From Paralvinella palmiformis (Eukaryota; Annelida; Polychaeta; Terebellida; Alvinellidae): 64,000 nucleotides of DNA. The position numbers and the translations under genes are program-made. This document shows, piece after piece, positions 51,987 through 63,462 of this stretch. How positions within the stretch are numbered: the first letter of the stretch is position 1; every line of letters starts with the position of its first letter. The notes under the pieces were generated by a model. The model saw only the letters and a list, made by a program, of their open reading frames with translations. It did not search any database and was not told where the DNA came from. The stretch is from contig JAODUP010000012.1 of assembly GCA_025642065.1 (NCBI GenBank), forward strand, positions 2,160,501-2,224,500, read 5' to 3'.

Positions 51987-51987
<1 letters not shown>

Positions 51988-52037
<50 letters not shown>
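51988..52037. repeat. (TA)n microsatellite
   Basis: A TA run of about 48 bp directly after the transposon end. Confidence 0.93.
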
Positions 52038-52038
<1 letters not shown>

Positions 52039-52059
52039 GTTTGTTTGTTTGCCTGTATG

Positions 52060-55000
52060 TTTATCTTTTTCTCGCTGTCCCCTAAGCTAAGTGCTCATGG
52101 TTAACTATCAGCTGGATTGCTTGCAGTATACAAAGAAATTGCACCGAAAATATCGACAACCCAACGTTATGACGGGCAAGAAAACAGCCCAAAATTTGTC
52201 ATCGTCTAAACTCCTCGCGCGCCTGGACCAGACAGCCATCTGTTCATATACAGGGTGGAGAACGATACAGATATCACTGATGTTACTAAACATCTGGATG
52301 GTGAGAACATTCCATATAAATCGGTTGAATGTCTGTCTAATCCAAATGATAAATTCAAATTCTTCAAACTGACTGTAGGTGTGTCAATATTCCAAAAAAT
52401 ATTTAATTATCATATATGGCTTCAGGGTATCAGAGTAAGAGCATTCAGAGCCACCCCCTAGAAATTTTGATGGTAATATTCCCAATGCACTAAAGTTGTA
52501 CTATCATGATGGCCTTGTCACTACGCAGTTGTACATACAATGTGCATGTCTTTAGTGAAACTAAATGTGATTATATTCACGGTTTGCTAGATAACCATGA
52601 TATTGCAATGCTTCAGGAGCATTGGTTATATGATAGTCAGACGCATTTTATTCAAAATAAGTGTCCTGATATATCGTTACATTGTGTTTCTGGGATGAAC
52701 AATAAATGCCGTTCAGCTTGTGGCCGAAGTTACGGTGGCTGCGCTATACTATGGAAATCGTCATTATCGTGTACTGTTGAGCCAGTTGTTGTTGCTAATA
52801 ATAGAGTTTCTATTGTATTAATCAATATACTTGGCACTAGATTATTGTTGTGTTGTGTGTACATGCCTTGTGATACTAATTATGATCGTGATAATATTGA
52901 CATAAATAACTCCGTATTCAATGACATATTTGATTCTAATTTATGTAATAATGTTAATCATATCTTGATTGGGGATGATTTTCAAACTGATCTCTATCGA
53001 ACACAATCAGCATATACCATGAGCCTTAATTAGATGTGTGGTCGTGAATTCATGAAATGTTAACAAAACCCTTCCCGATTTTCTATTGATTACACATATG
53101 AGTTGCCGATCTTGTATTGACCATTTTGTTTTAATCAGACGGTTTATGCGACAGCGTTCAATCGTATTCCGTATTACAGGATAGTGATAATGTATGAGAC
53201 CATGATGTTGTTTCACTCAAACTGGCCATCTCAGTCACACATAATACTCTTGTTGTAAGTATGATTGACAAACTAGTACGGCGCAAACCAATAACTTCCC
53301 AGTTAATAAAATATCAGAATAATCTGGATCAATTACTTGGTAACTGTGATATCCCAGACCACGTCCTTCAATGAGATGACGTGTTCTGTGATGTCCATCA
53401 GCATTTTATACAATAATATTATGATAATATTGTCAAAGCTCGCTTTCAAGCTAGCTCATGTGTATCATCTTCTAAGTCGTGTCCATACGAACCATATTTT
53501 TGTAAGCAGATATAAGGAAAAGGCAATATTCTGGCACAAGTTGTCGAAAGACAATGATAGTCCACATTCTGGTGTACTGTTTGATATACGACGGAAAACT
53601 GTCAGAAGGTTTATCAGGCACAGCTTTCTGGGCGGAGATTAAAGAATTCTTGGTCATCATAATACTCTGTCAAATACAGTAGATGGTATCCAGGGTGGTT
53701 CTAATATTCCGGATATATTCTAGGAAAAAAATCCAAAGTCATTATATAATTGTGTGTCACCAAATCACAGCACTGTTGGAAGAGACAAAATTTGACATTG
53801 GTAATATGGTTGGTTTATCAATGATGATATAAACTCGTCTATTTTATTACTGAAACCTGGTAAATCTGGTGGTGTGTCAGGATGTTCACCAGATCACATT
53901 ATCAATGGTACTCATAAACTTCGTGATCATATTACTATTTTATTCAATATCATGATATCTCATGGATTCGCATCTATAGATTTTAGATTGTTTACTCTTG
54001 TTTCGATTCCCCAAAATAAGCGCAAATCAATAAATGTGTCTGGCAACTAACGAGTGATTTCTCTGAGCAGCATTTTCGGGACGGCTTTGGATAACCTGAT
54101 CCTGCTTAAGTATCATGATGTTTTTAGTACCTCTGATATGTAATTTGTGTTTAAGAAGTCCCATAGTGCAACACAGTGTACATTTGTTGTCACTGAAATT
54201 TTGACAGAGTAAATTATGTAAAAATATTCCCTTTGCTTCTAAGGCGTCAGTTATGTCCACTAATGTTACGTTTTAAAAATGTATTTTACACAAACCAGAT
54301 CATACGTATTCAATGGGGTTCATCTATGTCAACGATATGTTGTCTCTAATGGGGTAAAACAGGTTGGTGTTTTTGTCACCCATTCTTTTTACGGTGTACA
54401 TTGATGAACTTTTGTCTCGATTATCTGCCGGATGTTACGCTGGCATTATTTTTGTGGGGCTTTAGGATATGCACACGATATTACACTTCTTGCTCCAATA
54501 CTTTCTGGTTTAAAATATATGTTGAATATATGTCATCAGTTTGCTGAAGCTTATGGTGTTTGCTTAATTCGTCCAAAAGCAAGCTATTGTTTTTTGGTCG
54601 ATCGGACTCCAGATCTTGTGTACATGTACCTCGTGTTGAGTTTAATCGTTCTGTTATTGAGTTATTGAAAAGCACGATAACTGTCTTGGCAATGCCATTG
54701 TACAAAATTGTTCTATGCACCAGATACAGTATTGTTTCAGTGCCTTCAACTGTAAAGTACATATGGTTACATTTTATTTCGGTCACATAGACCTTGATGC
54801 CATTGTATGGTTCCCAGCTTTGGAATTATGATAATAAAAATATCGACACGTTGAATGTTACACGGTAAAAGGCTATTCGCAGGTTACCTAACCGGTCAAC
54901 CACAACCCATTGTAATTTACTAGAATATATTTGTGATGATATACCACCAAACTTCCAATTATATAAGCGCGTTATCTCTTTTGTTAACGAGTTATCAGAA

Positions 55001-55340
55001 TCTATTAATGTAATCACATCTCTTTGTTATCGATTGGTTGTTAATGCTAGTGGTTCTTCTGTAAGCAATACAATATCAATTCTATCATCAATGTGGTGTA
55101 TACCTCGAGCATATGTGTGTACTATCAACAACAAAACTTGCCCTGTATCTACATGCATTGATGACAGTTATCACTGTCAGTGTGATACGTGATGTTTTAC
55201 ACATGATACATATTAATCATTATTTGCCAAATATCTGCATATTTAATAACTCGGAATTACATTGGATCTTAAATACATTCTGCGCCGAATAGTTACTGCA
55301 CATACACATATTAGCTGTAAATACACAATGTTGTATATTT
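52060..55340 (+). mobile_element. Decayed LINE with endonuclease and reverse transcriptase, different from the 47-kb copy
   Basis: A possible ORF1 remnant lies at 52250-52460. The AP-type endonuclease is open from 52506 to 53033 (LQEHWL, YGGCAILW, CVYMPCD, LIGDDFQTDL). The reverse transcriptase follows in pieces: SIPQNKRKSIN, VISLSSIFGTALDNLILLKY (about 54010-54115), VSNGVKQVGV and GYAHDITLLAP (54465-54497). The YADD catalytic motif is changed to YAHD. Stops and shifts are frequent. The 3' end lies near 55340. Confidence 0.83.
52506..53033 (+). pseudogene. LINE endonuclease domain, open frame of 175 codons
   Basis: The longest intact piece of the LINE at 52060-55340. It keeps the catalytic Glu (LQEHW), YGGCA, VYMPCD and the GD motif before F-Q-T-D. 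The canonical GDFN is altered to GDDFQ, so activity is unlikely. It ends at a TAG where the endonuclease should continue. Confidence 0.78.
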
Positions 55341-55513
55341 AATATCGGTTTGTTTGTTCAATTGTGTTTGTATTTTGTTTTGTAATACTATATTCTTATG
55401 AATTTGGCATTATAATGAAGGAGATTCTGGCCGATTCGAATTCTCTAAAGTTGGATGGTTTTCTCAATACCCACACCCGTTTGACAAATATTCAACCGGA
55501 GGGTTTGTCTTCT
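55341..55513. other. Short AT-rich stretch
   Basis: No feature beyond the left target-site duplication of the following SINE (55502-55513). Confidence 0.5.
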
Positions 55514-55709
55514 TCTTCTGGTGATGATGATTGATGTTTTACGGCCCATGGTAGTGCACATGGTAGGCTAAATTGGCCGAGCGACCTCCAACGGTAATGA
55601 AGCGAGGTCAAAGATGAAACAACCTTCAGAAATACCCACGCCGAGGTTTGAACTCAGGTGGTAGTGATCTGTGGCCCAACGCGCTACCAACTAGACCACG
55701 GAGGCGCCC
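55514..55709 (-). mobile_element. Full-length tRNA-derived SINE
   Basis: 196-bp body in minus orientation with a perfect 12-bp target-site duplication (GGTTTGTCTTCT at 55502-55513 and 55710-55721). Read on the minus strand it has the head GGCGCCTCCGTGGTCTAG, a GTTCAAACC B-box variant and the TGATGATGATT-type tail (plus strand). Confidence 0.92.
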
Positions 55710-56589
55710 GGTTTGTCTTCTGATAGATCAACAACATATACAAGTAAACAGATAGAAACACACATATATACACACACGCGCGCGCGCGCGCGCCCATCAA
55801 AACCTATTATATACTTTTCTCTGAACACAATATTTTTATTACTGAAAACATCATGAAATATACGTTGATTTATCACATGCCAAGGAAGTGTGTTTTTTAC
55901 TAATACATCGCAATGATAATGATAATGATAAACGTGCTCGTGTGTATGTGACCTGTCTCCAGAAATTAGACGTTACCAGATGAAATGTTCAAGCCTCACT
56001 GAGTATCTGCAAGATAGCATTTGTCAGGAAGACATTGACCAAAGAGCGTATTCTTTACCAGCAAAATTGCTAACTAGATTATTTTAGTTTTTGTACGTGT
56101 GGTGTATACAGTTATGGCAAGACGTGTTATGGATATGATTGTATTAACACTCTGCCGTACTAATCATTCACTACCGCTAGGTGGCGTATGTTTGTAGAGA
56201 AAATCGGGCACTTGTTTAAACCGGAGTCTTCCAGGTGTCCGAAACAACATCGATTTGAATCTCTAAGCAGCCTCAATGAGAAATACCGGATCATACCTAT
56301 GTTTGTAGGATTTATTTCATTAGGGAATCGCCCCTCGGCGGTATGTCCTAACTGAACAACAACAACGACAACAACAACAACAACAACTTCCGCTAGTATG
56401 ATATGAAACTCGGTCTGTACTTAAAACCTACTACGGCTTCAGTGTATATTATTTAAAACATTTCCACTGAACTGATATTGACGAATAACCTGATTGTCAG
56501 AGAGTAGGAGAAGGCAAACATCAGACAGTAGGATGGCGTGTCCATTAATGATGAGATTGGTATCAAGATCCATTGTTTAAGAGATTAAA

Positions 56590-56620
<31 letters not shown>

Positions 56621-56820
56621 TAAATTTAATAAAGTGCCCTTACTAATTAATGGTGCGATTACTGAGTTCGTTTAGTACTGGTCTCTACTTTTGTTTTCAA
56701 CAATTTGTTTTTGTTATGTATGTCTCGGTTAACTTTGGCCGATTTGTATTTTTGTAGTCTGTATTCCAGATTGTAAGATTACAAGCAACATACATGACCT
56801 GATAGGATACAATAATCACA
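55710..56820. other. Non-coding stretch
   Basis: Contains a CG/CA repeat (about 55768-55793), ACA repeats (56358-56385) and an AATAAT run with the GTAAATTTAATAAAGTGCC repeat end (56587-56640), related to the insert at 25262-25335. No gene. Confidence 0.55.
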
Positions 56821-57001
56821 ATCGCTACAGCCAAAGATTGTACGTCCGCTTATGTCGCTGATACGACGTGTACAGGAGTGAATGGTGATACTAATCTTAA
56901 TGCTGCCTCAGTCTGCTGGTTTCATACGAGGAAAGAGGACTTCAGTGACACTGGTGTACCGAATGCAGTTACCCTGTACGAGCTGGTAGATAGATGTCCA
57001 G
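56821..57001 (+). pseudogene. Decayed copy of PAN exon 20 of the large gene
   Basis: The frame reads KDCTSAYVADTTCTGVNGD, then [18 protein letters not shown] and [10 protein letters not shown]. It matches exon 20 (12297-12542) closely; I count about 11 differences in roughly 170 aligned bases. The first half of the exon, with cysteine 1, is missing, cysteine 3 is Tyr, and GVDVD is GVNGD. The donor-like G|GTGAAC is retained. Homology extends little into the intron. Confidence 0.85.
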
Positions 57002-57735
57002 GTGAACTATTGACCTTTTATATTGACTAATGCAAATAAACCTCGTTTTTTTATTAATTTAATTTTTCATATTCAGCCGCTATCATCCGATACATTTTAA
57101 ATATGGGAGTTATAAGACGAAGTATCAAAATAAAATTATTATTGTTTTAGGAAATCGCACATTCTATGCATTAGTGACTGGTGTGTAGCTCAACGTATGC
57201 TGATTTTACGAAATGAGAATTAACCACCCTGGAAGCTTCTCCACTTCGGCCACTTCCTCAAACTGAACACTTCACCATCCTGAACATTTCGTCCCCAAGG
57301 GCATTTCGTTCCCGATTCGATTTTCGGACATTTAGCCTGGACATAGGAATAGAGCGTTTCGTCTAATTTGTGTTGGTTATAATTATGCTAATAAAACATA
57401 GTTATTTATTTCATTCCACAATCGAAGAAATGCAATAAGCATAATGATTGTATAATAATCTGTACATTTTCTGATCTCCGATGTTTGATATTCAGTAGCC
57501 ACATTAAATTGCTACATCGTCATGTTCACGTGAATATTTAGCGCGCTATAAGGTGTGGACAGACCTGTATTGCGTGGGCTTCTCAGTATTAATACTAACA
57601 GCGTGAAGCGTGTCACATCAATTAGCATATCACAGGTTAGAGCAAGGCTGTGAAATGTAATACATATTTCGTGCACGTGTATGTGCGAAAATGGCTGTAT
57701 TCGAAATGTTCTTTTACACTTTTCGAAATATACAC
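57002..57735. other. AT-rich stretch, nothing recognised
   Basis: No exon or repeat family is seen besides a few bases of intron-like sequence after the relic exon. Confidence 0.5.
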
Positions 57736-57800
57736 GATGATGATGATGATTGGTGTTTTAGGGCCACTTTTGTGCACATGGTAGGCTAAATGGACCGATT
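57736..57800 (-). repeat. Truncated SINE (3' end)
   Basis: Matches the tail (GATGATGATGATT, TTTTAGGGCCACTTTTGTGC) and TGGTAGGCTAAAT part of the SINE family on the minus strand; the tRNA-like head is missing. Confidence 0.75.
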
Positions 57801-59740
57801 CGATATATGCAATGCAAACAAATTATTATAGTACGTGATTTTTAAAAGATCATGAAACATGGCACATAGCTGTCGAACATCGACTAGTTAGAACTGATTT
57901 TAAACATATATGTGTAGGATAACTCTGCTTAATATCAGAATATCATTATAATAATATAAATGTTGAATTATCCACGAGCCTGAAGTGTCTCGAGTAGGAA
58001 GTGTCCCAATTTACTGAGGATAAAATGTCCAGGAGAGGGAAAACTCCTTTAACCCATAAAACAGTATATTTCGGCGTCATAAAACTGTATGAAGAAATCT
58101 ACGTTGGGCTTGAACATGTCCATACCACAATGTGGTAACCAATCATACACATGGACGTGCGCGCGCGCGTTCGTTCACAGTTTTGCTCTGTACATTAGAA
58201 ATTCCTCCGCATTAGATTTTACACCTTCACTTAAATTGCCACCCACTGTGAACCACCACGCCTCAATTAGCCCGCGCAATATAGATTTCCTTATAAGGCG
58301 AGTGGCCTATCTGGGTCGGGTTGGGAGTTCACTCCGCATTAGCATTTTGTTGACAGGCTGTAGGAGGCCACTCCGTGTGTGTGTGGGTGCGTGTGTGTGT
58401 GCGCGTGCGTATGTGTGTCGACCGTGACTCAGAAAGCCTCTGTGGTTATTGTGTCAGATTGTATGAGCGTTGAGTGGTGTGTCTCGACGGTCGTATGTGG
58501 CGTAAATGTTAATGGTCTGGATGTGTGCGCGGGGGACTGTTCATTCATTAAGCAGATGAACGAGATGCGTGGGTTCTCTACACGGAAATCGATGAGAAGG
58601 CAGACCGGCGATTTGGTGCTCTGATCATATTCGTCAAATCGGGAAGCCAGTCTCGAGAAGACAACCTCCACTAGTCGGCCATCTCTCCTCTGACGGGCGA
58701 TCGTTCTGGATAACCCCAGCATCAGCAACCAGGCGATATTAGGTGGTGTCACACACACATACACACTAGGATCAGGTTTGTTATGGTTCATTGCTCATTC
58801 ACCATTCAAGTACATTGTACTATCGTAATCTATACTATGGGATGATTCGTAATTATTATAATAAGCACCATATCGATGTTTTTCGTCGGCAGGTATTTAT
58901 TTCTGGCGCATACATTATGATTTTGTTATTGTCGCCGGTAGTAGGTCGTTGTTTGTTTGTTTGTTTACGCTAGATATTTGTTTACCAGCTAACACCGTCC
59001 GACTGTTTCGTTGTTTTCGTTTGCATGATTGATTAGATAACGTTGTAGTATGTTAAACTGCTAGATTTGGTATCAGTTCTATGTATAAATGTAGATCAGG
59101 GAAACGTTGGTAAAATCAAAACCTAAAACACTATTATAGCAACGACGGTTAAATATTATTAACAGCCGATACAACAACAACAACAACAGCGACAACAAGA
59201 TAAAAACAATAACAACAACAATAACAATTATACGGAGGGGAACAGATTGACCTTTACGTCAACAATACACAATTGGATTAACCAATAGTACAACATCACC
59301 TACAACAACAATAACAACAACAACACTGAAAGGTTGTTGACTTCCTGACCAACTGGCCATTCATGGCATGTTATTCGTGTGAGAACAACGGGCATAATAA
59401 CACCACATATAATAACACTACATATAATGACACCACATATAGTAACACCACATACGAACACCGTTAATGTTATATAATATGCTAATATTGCCTTTGAAGG
59501 GTTGGCCGTCGTTGATTAACTTAACTCGATCAAATGGCCTCAATAGACCGAGAGATACATTCCGTATTAGTATTAGTATCAATATTACTAGATTACTAAT
59601 ATTACTTCTTGGAAGAACTTCCTCGTGACCATCTCGATGACAATATGAGATAATGATCATGTCTCTGATGAGTCATCTATTGCATCATACGGATGACCCC
59701 CTCCCCCGTTCCGCATACTCGGCCTGCCTGTTTGTCTGAG
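57801..59740. other. Non-coding stretch
   Basis: Contains a GT/CG-rich repeat (about 58374-58416), AAC repeats (59173-59225) and a 15-16 bp tandem repeat (AATAACACCACATAT-like, 59395-59455). Open frames at 58090-58790 have no domain match. Confidence 0.5.
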
Positions 59741-59751
59741 CAATAGTCAGG

Positions 59752-59832
59752 GTGATGCTCAGGTTGATGGCGGTGATTCGGTTGATGGCGGTGATTCGGT
59801 TGATGGTGGTGCTTCGGTTGATGATGTTTTGA
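59752..59832. repeat. 18-bp tandem repeat
   Basis: About four copies of TTGATGGCGGTGATTCGG-like units. Confidence 0.88.
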
Positions 59833-59979
59833 GCCATAATCGACCTGATAGTTAGAGTTTGTAGCCAGAGTTATTGTGTCTTACTTACACATTATTAAAT
59901 TTGTGTTATTTAAAAGTTGAAATTGTTTATATTATGCGGATGTGTATGTCCTAGGGGTGGCCAGGGGCGAGGTTGAGCA

Positions 59980-60095
59980 AACCACTCACTCACTCACTCA
60001 CTCACTCACTCACTCACTATCGCTCACTCACTCACTCACTCACTCGTTATCTCTCATTCATTCTCATTCACCCATTCTCAATCACTCACTCACTG

Positions 60096-60143
<48 letters not shown>
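59980..60143. repeat. CACT, CA and GA microsatellites
   Basis: CTCA/CACT runs (59982-60092), then CA (60098-60112) and GA (60113-60144). Confidence 0.93.
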
Positions 60144-60144
<1 letters not shown>

Positions 60145-60148
<4 letters not shown>

Positions 60149-60398
60149 ACTTCAGTTCGTTCGACTTCTATAGCCTTGACAATCCTAAAACCTGGATCAC
60201 GTTGATAAGATGTCTGTATAAATGTACCGACAATAAAATGCTAATTTACGAACATTACTTGAGAACAAAGTTAACGACGAGAGCATTATGATCGAAATGG
60301 CATCAATTTTGGTAATATTATGTTGTTTAATAATAATAAACTAGCAACAGACGAGATGAGATCTGTGACCAGGAATGTATTGCATTGATTAATATATA

Positions 60399-60437
<39 letters not shown>

Positions 60438-61290
60438 TTCAAGGATATCCCAAAATAATTATCATACATATTTGAAAATTACCCATTAGAAATGATCGAT
60501 TGTTATAATCCTTGCACTTTCAAGATAGACTAACTTGTCAAAACCATTTATTATTTATTACAATGAAATCATGTAAACTGCGACAATAATGAGGAAATAT
60601 TAAGAATTTATAATTATTTATTACTATTTTCAGTTAAGTTGAAAGCTTTGATTCTCAAACGGTTTTCGGAAATATTATTGAGATAACACTTAAGTTAGAA
60701 TACAAACCCTTCAGAAAACCCCCCAAACCGGAATATATAATCCCCCGCCCATATAAATCTCTCTTGTTGTAAATGTTTCGGACCAATCTTCTTTTTATTG
60801 TGAAATGCCCATGAATTAATTCTGAATTAAATGTTCGATTGAAAGCTGCTCGTATTTCAAATAGTTATTTATACACACATGTTATCAAAGATCAAATAAA
60901 TTTTAACCAGTTAAATTTGTGCAGATCTAAATTTAGCGTGTAGATTTTATTGAAACTTAATTTTCCAATAATAAACTCTTCAGACTACAAATTTATTCCA
61001 GGCGAAGTTATTATTGGCAGCTATATTTAGTGAAACTTAAAATAGGAATATAGATACAATAATATCGCCCCCCCCCCCTCTTTTACGTCATTTCGACGGA
61101 CGTCAAATTTGTCCTTACGTTACTTTTCTAGAGTATATTTCACTTCAGCGAACGTCATTACTTTTGACGTTACGTGACTCAGCTACGTCACCTGCGTCAT
61201 AATATAAGGACGCGAAGAAAAGAAACAAAACGATTAAAACGCAACAAAAACTTCATGGCTTTCAGAACCAATTAATGACGTAGGGCGGGA
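60145..61290. other. AT-rich stretch
   Basis: A TA-rich run at about 60388-60436. Nothing else is recognised. Confidence 0.5.
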
Positions 61291-61293
61291 TAT

Positions 61294-61295
<2 letters not shown>

Positions 61296-61328
<33 letters not shown>

Positions 61329-61329
61329 G

Positions 61330-61372
<43 letters not shown>
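61296..61372. repeat. Two TA tracts around GGCGGAA
   Basis: Two long TA runs separated by a short GC-rich spacer; on a single strand the arms can pair into a long hairpin. Confidence 0.92.
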
Positions 61373-61375
<3 letters not shown>

Positions 61376-62925
61376 TTCTTCACTAAATGATTTACACTGG
61401 TTAAGTTTCGCCCAGAGGGTAATATCCCGGGAGTGTGGGTGGTGATTGTGGTTGGAAGAGGGTTTTTTCCTGTATCTGTTTATCTGAGCCACCATGTACG
61501 ACCAAGCCTGACTTGTAAAATGAGGTTTAAGGCGAACGTTTTAAGTGCTCGTTGTTATAAGAAAAGCGGCAATAAAAATAGCTCATTCTGTTGTTAACCG
61601 AATATGGTCTGAGGCGGCAAAATAGTAAACAGCTAAAGGAGATAGGACAGACGTAAACGATGAGCTGGCTCACTGTCATCGAATACGGCGAGCTGCTGGT
61701 ATTGTCTAGACTTAACGCGTGCGCAGAGAACAATATCTAGCACCACCCACCCATCACCGCGTGACCGTGCTGCGGCGGCAGCGTATCCCATCACCTGTGC
61801 TCCGTGACATGGATAGCGGCTCCTTAAGCCAATGGTGATTGTGTTCTCTCGGCAACAGGTATCCATTTTTCTTGTTCTAAAGGACTTTATCGTTACCCGG
61901 ATACTAATGACTTTGGGTTCAATAGGTCACATCGTATCTGACAGCCTCCTTCATCAGTGTCCGATGGCTTGGTAGCTTAAATGCTTCATCACACACACAC
62001 ACACACACACAGGTAGAACCGCTCTGAAGGATGTTGTATATTTGACTACTTTGTCACCACGTAACGCCGTCAATATATTAGCGACCTCTTCGCCACAGCT
62101 CATATATCATTTATGCCGGAAGAGTACTTGTGGTAAAAACTCTAATGTGGTACCGTCATTTATTTTGGTGGTCACATCTTTATGGTGCATGTGTGCATGT
62201 GCGTGTACGGGCGTGTGTGTGCGCGTGTGTGTGTGTGATTTAATCAGAGCATGTCTTATATTTTTGTCGCTTTTTCTTAGTGCAGTTCTGTAGGCAAATG
62301 CTCCTTTAAACGTAAGTAGCTGTGGCTTATAATAATATTACATCGTTTCTGTCCTGCAGAAAATATCAACTTGCTTACTTATGGTCTTTTATATGCTGAA
62401 CTAATAAGTACGTGCAGTATGAGCCTTTTGTTAGCAGGTGCGAGGTCTTAAACTGTGTCATTAGTAACATACGACTACGGCTGTTATATGACGTCAGCGA
62501 ATCGCTGATCAACGTTTTCTGTTGTCATCCTGTATGTAAACTTCAGCATAAGCTAATAATTTTGTTATTTTGTCATGCATGCATGCATGTATGTATATAT
62601 GTATGTATGTGGGTGAGTTCGCATGTATGTATGTATGCATCTATGTATGTATGTATACATCCTTGTTTATATATATGTATATCTGTGTGTGTGTATTTAC
62701 TTGTCAGTATCTGCTCGCCTGTGTCTTTATCTGGCCGCCTACCTAGCTGTCTGTCTGTCGATGTGCCAGTGTTGATTTTAGTTAGAAGCTTTTATTGTCT
62801 CTCAGTATGGCTATTGGTCGCGGATAGAGACAATAGTATAATAACTGTGCCAATGAACAGTACCGTCATCTGTACTGGAGACCACACCCCACATAGTGAA
62901 TAGCATGTCAACATTTTACCTGCAG
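61373..62925. other. Region upstream of the acidic-protein gene
   Basis: Contains a CA run (61990-62010), GT/GC repeats (62190-62237) and ATGT repeats (62573-62690). No exon is recognised. Confidence 0.5.
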
Positions 62926-62935
62926 CCTGCTCCAG

Positions 62936-62943
62936 TATAAAAA
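62936..62943 (+). promoter_or_regulatory. TATA box of the acidic-protein gene
   Basis: TATAAAAA lies 112 bp before the ATG at 63048. Start-site-like sequences follow (CCATC near 62963; TCAGTC near 62985). It is the best core promoter candidate in the window. Confidence 0.55.
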
Positions 62944-63047
62944 CCGCATAACGGGAACCTGCCATCGTCAGGACAACAGGTAGTCAGTCTCCCAGTCTTC
63001 ATCCAGGCTTCGGACCATTCAGCGTCGAGGATACCAAACTACGAACG

Positions 63048-63462
63048 ATGGATACTGAAAATGAGCAAAATGATCGAGTCTCCGAAGAGGTTGAAATCGT
63101 GATCCACGCCGACACCGACAGCCAGAGACCAGATCCAGGACGCGAAGAGGAAGAAGCGGATGAAGATTACGCCGAAGATCACGGAGAAAACGAGATTGAA
63201 GAGGAGCAGGAGGAAGAGTCGGAGCTCGAAGTGCGCAACGAAAGTCCAGCTGAAGAAGATGAGGAATTAAATGAGGTACGTGATGAGGATGATGTAAGCG
63301 GGAAAGGTGAGGTGGACGTGGAGGAGGCGTCCGACTGTTACGTGCCGGAAGACCGGGCGCGTGATGACGACAACCAGTTTGAAAAACAACCGAACACAAC
63401 GAGACATCAAAATGGGGATCATGTCAAGGATCAAGTGAACAACGAAGATGATCTGTATTCGC
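63048..63462 (+). CDS. First coding exon of a very acidic protein (gene continues to the right)
   Basis: From the ATG at 63048 an open frame runs 138 codons plus one base to a strong GTAAGT donor at 63463. The segment is extremely rich in Glu and Asp, especially residues 30-95 (runs such as REEEEADED, EIEEEQEEES and EEDEELNE), with few hydrophobic residues and no signal peptide or transmembrane segment. After the donor the frame becomes hydrophobic and AT-rich, as expected for intron. I do not recognise the protein; a disordered N-terminal tail is likely. The next exon is not visible in the remaining sequence. Confidence 0.62.

Larger units (their letters stand above)
50517..51987 (+). mobile_element. 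Short pogo/Tigger-like DNA transposon with terminal inverted repeats
   Basis: The ends are ACAGTGTTCCCTC and GAGGGAGCACTGT, inverted repeats with one mismatch. Homology continues inward (TTATTGCCA on the left once the SINE is removed; ATAATGCCA on the right, inverted). Both ends lie in TA microsatellites, consistent with TA target sites. It carries only the N-terminal helix-turn-helix part of a transposase and no catalytic domain, so it is non-autonomous. Confidence 0.8.

Noticed and set aside
58429..58791. 120-codon minus-strand frame
   Set aside because: No recognisable domain, no splice pattern, and an equally long frame on the other strand.
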